NCBI RefSeq assembly: GCF_900102135.1
Contig: NZ_FMVJ01000005.1
Coordinates: forward strand, 336,736 to 400,735
Length of the DNA stretch: 64,000 nucleotides
Source of the DNA: Microvirga guangxiensis
Lineage (GTDB): Bacteria; Pseudomonadota; Alphaproteobacteria; Rhizobiales; Beijerinckiaceae
Direction of reading: 5' to 3'
Below are positions 53,063 to 62,582 of this stretch, piece after piece. Position 1 is the first letter of the stretch. Each line of letters opens with the position of its first letter. The notes beneath the pieces were generated by a model that had not been told where the DNA came from, ran no database searches, and was given only the letters and a program-made list of their open reading frames with translations. A program made the translations under genes and the position numbers.

Positions 53063-55270
53063 TCAGGCCCTCCGCTTGTTCTCTTGCTTGGGCTGCTCCT
53101 CCGGCTGGAGCTGAAACAGAAGCAGCGATCGGCCTGTCACCGTATATTCCTTGCCGAAGTTGAACGGCGCCGGAAATGCCAGCTCTGGCTTATTCGTATC
53201 GACAAGACATGCCCATGCGCGTCCGCCCGTCACCTCGGGCAACCTGCACTTCACAACGTCATGATGGGCGTTGAGAATGAGGAGAAGCGTAACGTCCGTA
53301 CCGCGTTTGCGGATGCCCGTCGGTTGCGCGCGGCCATCGAGCAGGATGCTGAAGCATCTGGCATGCGGATCCTCCCAATGCTCAGGGGTCATCTCATCCC
53401 CATCCGGCGTAAGCCACGTCACGTCCTTGACGTCGAGCTCCTCGTTATAAACACCGGAAAGGAAACGTCCCCGGCGTAGAATAGGCAGGTTCTGACGCAG
53501 CTGGATCAGCTTGCGCGTGAACTCGAAAAGCTCCGCGCCATCCTCATCTACGCCCTCCCAGTCGATCCAGGAGATTTCGTTGTCCTGAGCATAGGCATTG
53601 TTGTTGCCCCTCTGGGTACGAGCGAATTCATCGCCGGCCAGCAGCATGGGTGTTCCTTGGGAGAACAGCAGCGTGGCGAGGATATTCCGCATCTGGCGGT
53701 AGCGCAGGGCGCGGATCTCAGGATCCTTCGTCTCGCCTTCTACGCCATGATTCCAGGACAGGTTATGATCGTGGCCGTCCCTGTTGTCCTCGCCGTTCGC
53801 CTCGTTGTGCTTGTCATTGTACGATACGAGATCATGGAGCGTGAAGCCGTCATGAGCCGTGACGAAATTCACTGACGCCCAAGGCTTGCGTCCGCGCTTG
53901 TTGAAGAGGTCGGCGGAAGCGGTGAGGCGAGAGGCAAGCTCCGGGAGCTTTCCATCCTCGCCCTTCCAGTAGGCCCGCACCGTGTCGCGGTACCGGTCAT
54001 TCCACTCGGCCCAGCCGGGCGAAAAGCGGCCGACCTGATAGCCGCCCGGACCGCAATCCCATGGCTCCGCGATCAATTTCACCCGGCTGAGCACCGGATC
54101 CTGTCGGACGGCATCGAGAAAGCGTCCGTCTTCCTCGAAGCCGTGAGGTTCGCGGGCAAGAATGGTAGCGAGGTCGAAGCGGAAGCCGTCCACATGAACC
54201 TCCTGCGCCCAGTAACGCAGGGAGTCCGTCACCATCTGCAGAACGCGCGAGTGGCTCAGATTGACGGTGTTGCCGGTGCCGGTGTCGTTGATGTAGTACC
54301 GCTTGTCGGGCGCAAGGCGATAATAGGATGAGTTGTCGATGCCTTTGAAGGAAAGCGTCGGCCCGAGTTCGTTTCCTTCCGCCGTGTGGTTATAAACCAC
54401 GTCCAGGATCACTTCGATGCCGGCATCGTGGAAATGGCTGACCATTTCCTTCACTTCGTTCACGAAGGGGGTCGCGAGATAGCGTGGCTGAGGTGCGAAG
54501 AATCCGATGGTGTTGTAGCCCCAGTAATTTCGGAGGCCTTTTTCGATCAGATAACTGTCGTCGACGAAGGCGTGAATGGGCAGCAGTTCTACGGCGGTGA
54601 CGCCAAGGCTTTTGATGTAATTGATGGACTCATGGTGCATCAGGCCTGAGCACGTGCCTTGTATGTCCTTTGGGATCGCGGGATGCTTCATGGTGAAGCC
54701 GCGAAGATGCGCTTCGTAGATGATGGTACGTTCCCAGGGGGTCTGGGGCCTGCGTTCATTGCCCCATGTAAATGCCGATTCAATCACCCGGCATTTCGGC
54801 ATGAAGGGTGCGCTGTCGCGCTCGTCGAATGACAGGTCGGCATCCGGTGAACCTACGGTGTAGCCGAAAAGCGCGGGATCCCATTTCAGGTCGCCGAGAA
54901 TTTGCTTCGCATAGGGATCGAGAAGCAGCTTGTTGTGATTGAACCGATGCCCGGCGTCGGGTTCATAAGGTCCATAGACACGATAGCCGTAGGTGGTGCC
55001 AGGGCGGGCATCAGGCAGATATCCATGCCAGACCTCGTCCGTATATTCAGGCAGCTCGATCCGTTCCAGTTCGCGCTTGCCTTCCGAGTCGAACAGGCAC
55101 AGCTCGACCTTGGTGGCGTTGGCTGAGAAGAGGGCAAAGTTGACGCCGAGGCCGTCCCAAGTGGCGCCCAAAGGGTAGGGAAGACCCTCGCGAAGTCGGG
55201 ATGTACGCCGCACGCTCGGCGCTACAATCTCGGCTGGGGCTGGTTCATTGGCGGCGACTTTGTCGTTCAT
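53063..55270 (-). CDS. glgX: Glycogen debranching enzyme (GH13, isoamylase-type)
   Basis: 735 residues. An N-terminal CBM48 domain (PYPLGATWDGLGVNFALFSA) precedes the GH13 barrel. Catalytic regions are EVILDVVYNHTAEG, VDGFRFDLATILARE (nucleophile Asp), LIAEPWDCGPGGYQ (acid Glu) and NFVTAHDGFTLHDLVSYNDK (third Asp). It cuts alpha-1,6 branches from limit dextrins, making linear chains for MalQ and for TreY/TreZ. First in the order glgX-glgB-malQ/treY-treZ by position but last in transcription. 95 bases separate its start from the glgB stop. Confidence 0.95.
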   Translation of the reverse strand: MNDKVAANEPAPAEIVAPSVRRTSRLREGLPYPLGATWDGLGVNFALFSANATKVELCLFDSEGKRELERIELPEYTDEVWHGYLPDARPGTTYGYRVYGPYEPDAGHRFNHNKLLLDPYAKQILGDLKWDPALFGYTVGSPDADLSFDERDSAPFMPKCRVIESAFTWGNERRPQTPWERTIIYEAHLRGFTMKHPAIPKDIQGTCSGLMHHESINYIKSLGVTAVELLPIHAFVDDSYLIEKGLRNYWGYNTIGFFAPQPRYLATPFVNEVKEMVSHFHDAGIEVILDVVYNHTAEGNELGPTLSFKGIDNSSYYRLAPDKRYYINDTGTGNTVNLSHSRVLQMVTDSLRYWAQEVHVDGFRFDLATILAREPHGFEEDGRFLDAVRQDPVLSRVKLIAEPWDCGPGGYQVGRFSPGWAEWNDRYRDTVRAYWKGEDGKLPELASRLTASADLFNKRGRKPWASVNFVTAHDGFTLHDLVSYNDKHNEANGEDNRDGHDHNLSWNHGVEGETKDPEIRALRYRQMRNILATLLFSQGTPMLLAGDEFARTQRGNNNAYAQDNEISWIDWEGVDEDGAELFEFTRKLIQLRQNLPILRRGRFLSGVYNEELDVKDVTWLTPDGDEMTPEHWEDPHARCFSILLDGRAQPTGIRKRGTDVTLLLILNAHHDVVKCRLPEVTGGRAWACLVDTNKPELAFPAPFNFGKEYTVTGRSLLLFQLQPEEQPKQENKRRA

Positions 55271-55365
55271 ATTATGTCTCGGGAAGCGGAGCAGATCAGT
55301 TCAGGTCAACAACGCGCAAAGTGGTATGAAGTCCCGCAAAAAAGCTCGACAATATGGTGGGTGGA

Positions 55366-57594
55366 TCAGGTTTTTTCGAGGACGAGAATGAGCGTCGCAA
55401 GGGGTGGAATGGTGAGGCAGAGAGAACAGGGGAGTCCGTGGCTTTCTCTTTTTTCAGCAAGAATGCCGCCAAGATTGCCGACATTGCCGCCGCCATAAAT
55501 TGAGGCGTCCGTGTTCACCGCCTCGCGGTAGAAGCCTGAAACGGGAACGCCGATCCGGTATCCCTCCCGTGCGACGGGGGTGAAGTTCGAAACGACGATT
55601 GCGATGGAATCTTCTTTGTCGCCGCGGCGCAGCCACGCGATGACGCTGTTGTCCCGGTCGTCAGAGACGATCCATTCGAAGCCCTGCCATTCGCAATCTC
55701 TTTCGTGCAGGGCGGGAATTGTCCGATAGGCATGATTGAGGTCACGGATAAGCGTCTGAACTCCCTTATGGTAGAGATCACTCAGATGGTGCCAGTCGAG
55801 ACTGTGGTCATGGTTCCACTCCTGCTCCTGAGCGAACTCGCCACCCATGAACAAGAGTTTCTTGCCAGGGTGCCCCCACATGAATCCGAAATAGGCGCGC
55901 AGATTGGCGAAACGCTGCCATTGATCGCCTGGCATCTTCCGGATGAGCGAGCCCTTGCCGTGAACGACCTCGTCATGGCTGAGAGGCAGGATGAAGTTCT
56001 CGGAGAAAGCGTAGAGAAGGCCGAAGGTCAGATCATGGTGGTGATGGCAACGGAAAACAGGATCCTTGCTGATGTACCGCAAGGTGTCGTGCATCCATCC
56101 CATGTTCCATTTGAAGCCGAAACCCAAGCCCCCTGTATAGGTCGGTTGGGACACACCGGGCCATGCCGTCGATTCTTCTGCGATGGTAACGGCGCCTGGA
56201 GCTGAAGCGTAGGCCACTTCGTTCATGCGGCGCAGAAAATCGATAGCACCGAGATTTTCGTTGCCGCCGTAGCGGTTCGGAATCCACTCTCCAGGCTTGC
56301 GTGAGTAATCCAGGTAGAGCATCGACGCGACCGCATCAACGCGGAGCCCATCGAGATGATAACGCTCTAGCCAGAAACGGGCATTCGCGACCAGGAATGT
56401 GGAAACCTCCTGCCGCTCGTAATTGTAGATGTAGGTGCCCCAATCCTGATGGAAGCCGAGGCGTGGATCGGCGTGTTCGTAAAGATGCGTGCCGTCGAAA
56501 TAGCTTAGGCCATGCGGATCGTTCGGGAAATGTGCCGGTACCCAATCGAGAATAATGCCGATGCCGGCGGCATGGGCTGCCTCGACGAAGGCCGCAAAAT
56601 CCTCTGGTGTTCCGAAGCGGCTCGTGGGGGCAAAAAGAGAGATCGGCTGATAGCCCCATGAGCCGTCGAAAGGATATTCAGTAATCGGCAGAAGCTCGAT
56701 ATGCGTGAAGCCGAGATCCTTCACATAAGGAATGAGCCTGACTGCAAGTTCGCGATAGGTGAGATAGCGGTTGCCTTCCTCGGGCACTCGAGCCCAGGAA
56801 CCGAGATGGCACTCGTAGATCGACATGGGGGCCTTGCGCTGGTTCGTGGCCGCGCGAGACTTCATCCATTCATCGTCCTTCCACTTGAAGGACGGCGCTC
56901 CTTTGAGAATTGAAGCAGTGGCCGGAGGGTTCTCGGCTGTGAACGCGATGGGGTCGGCTTTCAAGGCGAGAAGGTTGCCGTGAAGACCTACGATCTCGAA
57001 CTTGTAGCCCTGCCCCGAAGCAACATCGGGGATGAAAAGCTCCCAGACACCGCCTTCGTGCCGTCGCCGCATGGGATGGCGTCGCCCATCCCAGCTGTTG
57101 AACTCGCCGACCACACTCACGCGGCGCGCATTGGGAGCCCAGACAGTAAAGAGAAAACCCTGGATCCCACCGAGGTCGAGATGATGGGCACCTAGCTTCG
57201 TATAAACCGCATCGCTGCCAGGGTTGCGCAGATCTATCAGATCGTTGTGGGACAGGAATGTTCCGAAGCTGTAGGGATCGTGGCTTACCTCCGTATGTCC
57301 CTGCCTTTCGACCTGCAGGCGGTAATCCGGCCTTTGGTCGGCCTTTATCGTGCCAACGAAGAGGCCTTCCGACAGCCTTCGCTCCATAGAGCTCAGGATT
57401 GTCTCTCCATCTCGATCCAGAACCGTCACATGATCAGCGTCGGGAATAATAGCACGAACTTCCCACGTGCCGGGCGCGGTCTCATGAGGACCAAGAACGG
57501 AAAAGGGGTCCCCCGAAGCGATGATCTCGGCAATTGATTGCGGCTCGAGTGAACGTTCCGCTAAGTTTCGCGATACACCCCTGCGTTGGGCCAT
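55366..57594 (-). CDS. glgB: 1,4-alpha-glucan branching enzyme (GH13)
   Basis: 742 residues with two N-terminal beta-sandwich domains ([19 protein letters not shown] at the start; [20 protein letters not shown] for CBM48) and a GH13 barrel. Catalytic blocks: [32 protein letters not shown] (nucleophile Asp), [13 protein letters not shown] (acid Glu) and [15 protein letters not shown]. It moves chains of glucose to make alpha-1,6 branches in glycogen. Long N-terminus is of the E. coli type. About 143 bases separate it from the fusion gene upstream. Confidence 0.96.
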   Translation of the reverse strand: MAQRRGVSRNLAERSLEPQSIAEIIASGDPFSVLGPHETAPGTWEVRAIIPDADHVTVLDRDGETILSSMERRLSEGLFVGTIKADQRPDYRLQVERQGHTEVSHDPYSFGTFLSHNDLIDLRNPGSDAVYTKLGAHHLDLGGIQGFLFTVWAPNARRVSVVGEFNSWDGRRHPMRRRHEGGVWELFIPDVASGQGYKFEIVGLHGNLLALKADPIAFTAENPPATASILKGAPSFKWKDDEWMKSRAATNQRKAPMSIYECHLGSWARVPEEGNRYLTYRELAVRLIPYVKDLGFTHIELLPITEYPFDGSWGYQPISLFAPTSRFGTPEDFAAFVEAAHAAGIGIILDWVPAHFPNDPHGLSYFDGTHLYEHADPRLGFHQDWGTYIYNYERQEVSTFLVANARFWLERYHLDGLRVDAVASMLYLDYSRKPGEWIPNRYGGNENLGAIDFLRRMNEVAYASAPGAVTIAEESTAWPGVSQPTYTGGLGFGFKWNMGWMHDTLRYISKDPVFRCHHHHDLTFGLLYAFSENFILPLSHDEVVHGKGSLIRKMPGDQWQRFANLRAYFGFMWGHPGKKLLFMGGEFAQEQEWNHDHSLDWHHLSDLYHKGVQTLIRDLNHAYRTIPALHERDCEWQGFEWIVSDDRDNSVIAWLRRGDKEDSIAIVVSNFTPVAREGYRIGVPVSGFYREAVNTDASIYGGGNVGNLGGILAEKRESHGLPCSLCLTIPPLATLILVLEKT

Positions 57595-57737
57595 GCTATC
57601 CCCTTGATCGTCCTGCCGCCGCCATGGGCGGGTTCGCCAGGCGGCGTTCTTGTTCGTGAGAGAACACGATTATGGGGCGGGCGAATTTCACGACCAGATG
57701 AATGAGTGAGAGAAGGGCATCCATCCCTATCGCTTCT

Positions 57738-60700
57738 CTATGCCTGCTTAAGAACAGCAAAGGGGAAGGGTGACAGGATGGCACTCAGCGGGTGCCCATC
57801 GCCACCGCTTTGAATGGAAGATCCTGTTATCACATTCCGCCAGTGGCCTTCAGGTAGAGAGACACTCATGCCAAGCCAGGCTGTTTGATTAAACTGCAAT
57901 TGCTCTGCTGAAGGCAGGCTGGTCCAGAGTCGAGGCACGATTACAGCGAGTTTCTCGTCCCCATGTCCTCGGAAGAAGGCGACGACCTGAGAAGCACGCT
58001 CGCCTTCGACCTGGATGACTTGATAATCCCCTTCGGCATAAAGCCCAGGAGTTTCGGCCCGGTCTCTCATCAACGCCGTAAGGATCTGTTGTTTGATGCG
58101 GCCATCATGCCAGTGCGTCAGCAACGCCTCCAGGTCAGGCTCTCCATCAAGGCTTTGAGCGCGAAGTGCATAATCGACAGGGCGCCGGTTGTCCGGGTCG
58201 ACGAGAGAGAAGTCCCAGAATTCCGTACCTTGATAGATATCAGGTACGCCGGGCAGGGTCATCTTCAACACAGTGCGGGACAGCCCATTGAGCATGCCCA
58301 GCACGGCTAGACGCCGGGCAAAGGGGCGAAGCCGATCAAGAATGCTGCTCTTTGGGGAAAGCACGGCTTGCAGGAGATTTTGCGCAGCCTCCTCATAAGC
58401 TGCGTTGGGACTGATCCAGCTGGTTTGTCTTTTCGCCTCCCGCAGAGCTTTGGTGACAAAACCTTTCATGCGCTCATGAAAATTCTTCAGCTGAGCGTCA
58501 TCATCGGCCTCGAGAAGCTCCAGAGGCCAGGCGCCCAAGAGGGCTTGCAGCAGGATCACCTGATCGTTGGCGTCAGGAGCGAGAGTGCCACCGACCTCCG
58601 AAAGATGAGGAGAGACGGTCTCCCGCCATAGCCTTAGGATTCCCTCCCATTCCTCCGGCATTTCCGAGAGCGCCAGAAGTCGCGCCCGGGCATCCTCGCC
58701 GCGCTTCGTGTCATGGGTGGCCGTTGCGATCATTGAATAAGGCCAATCACGGGCACGCTGAGCATTCGCCTCGTGGAAATCCTGCAACGTGAGACCGAAA
58801 TGTCCAGGATCGCCACCGACTTCATTCAATGCGATCATGCGGCCATATCGGTAGAACGTCGTATCCTCCAGGCTCTTCGCCATGACTGGCCCGGTCAACT
58901 GCTGGAAACGTCGCTTGAACTGTCGGGTATTTGTAAAGTCGGCAATTGCGGATTTACCCAACAGGACGGCTTCGACGAAATCGTGTGTCTTATGATCGGG
59001 AAGGGCGCTGGTTTGCTTTGCTGTCTTGATGGTGTCTTCGATCAATTGAACGTCGGCCGGTGCGGCTTCTCTGTCGGTAATATAGCTGCGATAGACCGGG
59101 AAAGCGGCGATGATCTCTACCAACGCCTGCCGCAGGGCATAGGTCGTGTAATCGCGCGTATGTCGATTGGCGTCAGCAATTGCCTTGATATCTAAAACCA
59201 GAGCCTCTAGCTCACTGGCAAAATTGACCCGGATGATGTCGAACTTAGCCCGTTTCAGGAGCTTATCGTAATCATCGGAAATGTTTGATGCTTCTCGGTA
59301 GATGCGCTCGAACGCCTCTTCCGCTGCGTGGTTGGTTAGAACGCCGTCAATCAGGTTGAGCACATCATATCCACTTGTGCCGGCCACCGGCCAAGGGCGT
59401 AGTTGCTCTTCAGGCTCAAGTATCTTCTCGACGACGACATAAAAGCCGGGTCCGACTTGTCGTTGCAGCGCGCGAGTGTAACCTTCAGGATCCGCCAGGC
59501 CGTCAATATGGTCGATCCGCAGGCCATGGACGCGATTGTCTTTTACCAATTGGGTGATGAGCTTATGAGTGCGCGCGAACACTTCAGGAATTTCCACGCG
59601 CATGCCGGCGAGATTGTTGATGTCGAAGAAGCGGCGATAGTTTATATCGCTTGAAGCCGCCCGCCAGTAAGTCAGGCGGTAGGCTTGCGCCTCCAGAAGC
59701 CGATGCAGGGCATTGAAGCTATCAGGAACGCCTTGTGTGCCGTTGAGGCTCGCCAGCGCGGCGTCGATAGCTCTTCTGACTGCCGGATGAGCCGCAGCCA
59801 TTTCCTTCAAACGGCGTTTCAGCCGATCTCCTTCTTCCGGCCAAGACAGATGAGCGTCCGAAGCTGGTTCAGCCAGCGTGCGCAGACGCTCCGTCAGCGT
59901 GAGTAGTTCAGTGGTCTTGGCTCCGCCGTTGAAGATCGCCAGAACGGAATCGAGAACCAACGGATAAGTCGAAGGGCAGATAGGGAGCCGGTGCTCCCAA
60001 TGCCACACGCTGAAGCTCCCTTCATCCGCATCGAACTTCAGTTGTAGCTCGCCGTTTTCCAAGGCCTCGCCATAAGTGCTCCCTAGAACCGGCAGAATGA
60101 GCTTGCCACGTGCGCCAGGTCTCTCCCAGTCGATGTCGAAAGCATCGGCCACCGGTGACAGCTTTCCCCACTCCAGAACCGAAAGCCACCAGCCATTCGA
60201 CTCCCCGCCCACGCCCATATGGTTGGGCACGATGTCGAGCAGGAGCTTCAATCCATGCTCGGCGAGTGTGTCTGATAACCGCCGGAATCCTTCCTCTCCT
60301 CCAAGTTCAGGATTGATGGCGGAGTGATCCGTGATGTCATAGCCATGTGTCGAACCTGGAGTGGCCGTGTGGATAGGCGACGAGTAGACATGGCTGATCC
60401 CGAGCTTCGCCAGATAGGGAACGATCTTGGCGGCATCGTCGAAGGTGAAGTCCTTATGGAACTGGAGCCGATATGTGGCACGAGGCGGAGCCGAAGCCAG
60501 GATGTTCGTTCGGCTGTGAGCATCTCGTCTTTCCTCTGCGAGTGCCGTGGAGAGTTTCGACAGAAGGCTGTTGGAAGACACGATAGATTCAATGGTATTC
60601 GAGAGACGTCGACGCCAATTGGGATGTCCATCATCCATCCCAGGCATGTTGGGCTGATTCAGCTCGCCTGACGCATCCTCAATCTGCAAGGCCATGAGGA

Positions 60701-62582
60701 CGCAAGAGGTGCGAGCAAGGTAGCGCACGGTTCCCTCAAGCGGAGGCTCTATCGGAAGATCGGCGGAAGATAGCAAACCCTCTTCCGTCAGAGCTCTAGC
60801 GAAGCTCTCCTTATCAATCTGCCGCTTTTCTCGTTCGTCGGATGCTGCCTCAGGATCAAACACGCCCAGTGTCTGACGCAGATCGATGTCGAGACCTCGC
60901 CACCAGCCTTTGAAGGTTGGAAGGTCGTGGGTCGTGAGAACGGAAAGAGCTGAGCGTGGATAGTCATTGGGCTTCCTGAAGTCCGACCCTTCGCGCTCGA
61001 AAGGCAGAACTCGGTAGCTGAGCACGCCCGATGCCATGATGGCATCGGAAAAACCCTCTGGGGCAGTGCCAAGATCTTCCGCAATCACAAGGCATTGGGC
61101 GCGATGACTTTCGACACGCAGAACCGCAAGCATCGCCTCGAAAGGATAATCGACATAAGCCCCCTGTGAGGCAGCGGCACCCGAGGGGATGAGGAAGAGA
61201 CGCTGAAGTTGAAAAGCATGATCTATGCGGATTGCGCCAGCGTGGCGCATGTTCGCGGCAACCAGATCACGGAAAGCTGCTAGCCCCTGCTCCTCCAAAG
61301 TGAGAGGGTTGAAAGGAGGAAGGCCCCAATTCTGCCCCTGTGGCCCGAGAGGATCGGGTGGAGCGCCAATGGCAAGGCGGGGAGCGAACCGCTCAGGTGT
61401 CGCCCAGATCTCGGAACCGCCGCCATCGGCTCCGACGGCGAGGTCACGGTAAAGCCCAATCGATAATCCTGCCGCCCTTGCGCGTTTTGCGGCCTCGGCT
61501 AATTGCCGATCAGCGAGCCATTGCAGCCAGAGATGAAATTCAATTCGCTCCGCATGCGTGGAGCGAAAACGCTCGACCTCGGAGGAGCGGATATCCTGGT
61601 ATTCTTCCGGCCAGTCGCCAATCCAGTTGCACCCTTGCTCACGAAAGTGCTCGGATAGAGCTTCGAAGGTAGCATGCGCTTCAAGAGCTTGCCCTCCTGC
61701 TTTTCGGAAGGTTTCGAATTCAGGATGTTTGATGGTCTGCTGGACATGGCTCCATAGGGTATCCAGCAATAAACGCTTGATAGCCCACACCTCATGGTAG
61801 TCGATAAACTGAGCGTTCTGAAGGTGAATTAAGCGCTTTTGTACGTCAGGCTTCTCCAGAATCTGCTTAGCACCGCTCTCGATGAAGCCCTCGACTACAG
61901 TTGGATCAATGAAGGGCGCTTCCAGAAAAAGTCGGGAAGAGGGAGAGTAGGGAGAGATCTTCGTGCGATCGGCTGCGAAAAGGGCATGAACAGGGCTGAG
62001 TCCTAGGAAAGATCCGCCCCGTCCGCCGACACCTTCTGCTAGGCGTGCGACATCAGAATAATCGCCGATGCCAAGATCCTGCTCAGATCGCAGCGAGTAA
62101 ACCTGAGCTACTGCACCCCAAAAACGTTTATCATCCCGAAACGCTTCAGGCTGCCAGCAGCTTTCAGGAGATGCGATCAGAGTGGCTTCCAAATCACCGA
62201 CTTGGAGAAGGTGATAACCCATAGGCAGGGCAGGGAGCTGCAACGCAGTCTCTCCCTTTGTGAGCATACCTTCATGCTGAGTTCCATCTTCCTCGGTAAT
62301 TCTCCATTGAGCAGGTCCAAGCTCACCCTGCAGCGGGATCGCGGATAAACTTCCAGAGAGAGCGGTGATGACACTAGGAAGCGGACTGCTCTTCAGCTTC
62401 TCCAGTCGAGCAAGGCTCTGCTGCGCTTCAGCTTCTGACCCGGTGCCGAGACCTAATGCGGCCAGAATAGCGTTTCGCGTTTCCTCGCTAGTCTCGATCC
62501 TTCTGCCGAAAGCATCTGCATAATTCGGGGAAATCCCGACAAGTCCGGCCATGCGTTCTAGGAGAGCATCCAGCTTGCTCAT
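57738..62582 (-). CDS. Fused 4-alpha-glucanotransferase and maltooligosyl trehalose synthase
   Basis: 1,614 residues from ATG 62582, which overlaps the treZ stop (ATGA). Residues 1-~690 are MalQ (GH77): AQVYSLRSEQDLGIGDYSDV, the conserved IRIDHAFQLQRLFLIPSG with the nucleophile Asp, IAEDLGTAPEGF and VLTTHDLPTFKGWW. From ~694 it is TreY (GH13): RATYRLQFHKDFTFDDAA, YSSPIHTATPGSTHGYD, LLLDIVPNHMG and GLRIDHIDGLADPEGY. MalQ reshuffles maltodextrins; TreY turns the reducing end into trehalose. Both halves keep their key residues and are full length, so this is a true fusion and not a sequencing error. It places chain supply and trehalose formation in one polypeptide. Confidence 0.93.
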   Translation of the reverse strand: MSKLDALLERMAGLVGISPNYADAFGRRIETSEETRNAILAALGLGTGSEAEAQQSLARLEKLKSSPLPSVITALSGSLSAIPLQGELGPAQWRITEEDGTQHEGMLTKGETALQLPALPMGYHLLQVGDLEATLIASPESCWQPEAFRDDKRFWGAVAQVYSLRSEQDLGIGDYSDVARLAEGVGGRGGSFLGLSPVHALFAADRTKISPYSPSSRLFLEAPFIDPTVVEGFIESGAKQILEKPDVQKRLIHLQNAQFIDYHEVWAIKRLLLDTLWSHVQQTIKHPEFETFRKAGGQALEAHATFEALSEHFREQGCNWIGDWPEEYQDIRSSEVERFRSTHAERIEFHLWLQWLADRQLAEAAKRARAAGLSIGLYRDLAVGADGGGSEIWATPERFAPRLAIGAPPDPLGPQGQNWGLPPFNPLTLEEQGLAAFRDLVAANMRHAGAIRIDHAFQLQRLFLIPSGAAASQGAYVDYPFEAMLAVLRVESHRAQCLVIAEDLGTAPEGFSDAIMASGVLSYRVLPFEREGSDFRKPNDYPRSALSVLTTHDLPTFKGWWRGLDIDLRQTLGVFDPEAASDEREKRQIDKESFARALTEEGLLSSADLPIEPPLEGTVRYLARTSCVLMALQIEDASGELNQPNMPGMDDGHPNWRRRLSNTIESIVSSNSLLSKLSTALAEERRDAHSRTNILASAPPRATYRLQFHKDFTFDDAAKIVPYLAKLGISHVYSSPIHTATPGSTHGYDITDHSAINPELGGEEGFRRLSDTLAEHGLKLLLDIVPNHMGVGGESNGWWLSVLEWGKLSPVADAFDIDWERPGARGKLILPVLGSTYGEALENGELQLKFDADEGSFSVWHWEHRLPICPSTYPLVLDSVLAIFNGGAKTTELLTLTERLRTLAEPASDAHLSWPEEGDRLKRRLKEMAAAHPAVRRAIDAALASLNGTQGVPDSFNALHRLLEAQAYRLTYWRAASSDINYRRFFDINNLAGMRVEIPEVFARTHKLITQLVKDNRVHGLRIDHIDGLADPEGYTRALQRQVGPGFYVVVEKILEPEEQLRPWPVAGTSGYDVLNLIDGVLTNHAAEEAFERIYREASNISDDYDKLLKRAKFDIIRVNFASELEALVLDIKAIADANRHTRDYTTYALRQALVEIIAAFPVYRSYITDREAAPADVQLIEDTIKTAKQTSALPDHKTHDFVEAVLLGKSAIADFTNTRQFKRRFQQLTGPVMAKSLEDTTFYRYGRMIALNEVGGDPGHFGLTLQDFHEANAQRARDWPYSMIATATHDTKRGEDARARLLALSEMPEEWEGILRLWRETVSPHLSEVGGTLAPDANDQVILLQALLGAWPLELLEADDDAQLKNFHERMKGFVTKALREAKRQTSWISPNAAYEEAAQNLLQAVLSPKSSILDRLRPFARRLAVLGMLNGLSRTVLKMTLPGVPDIYQGTEFWDFSLVDPDNRRPVDYALRAQSLDGEPDLEALLTHWHDGRIKQQILTALMRDRAETPGLYAEGDYQVIQVEGERASQVVAFFRGHGDEKLAVIVPRLWTSLPSAEQLQFNQTAWLGMSVSLPEGHWRNVITGSSIQSGGDGHPLSAILSPFPFAVLKQA

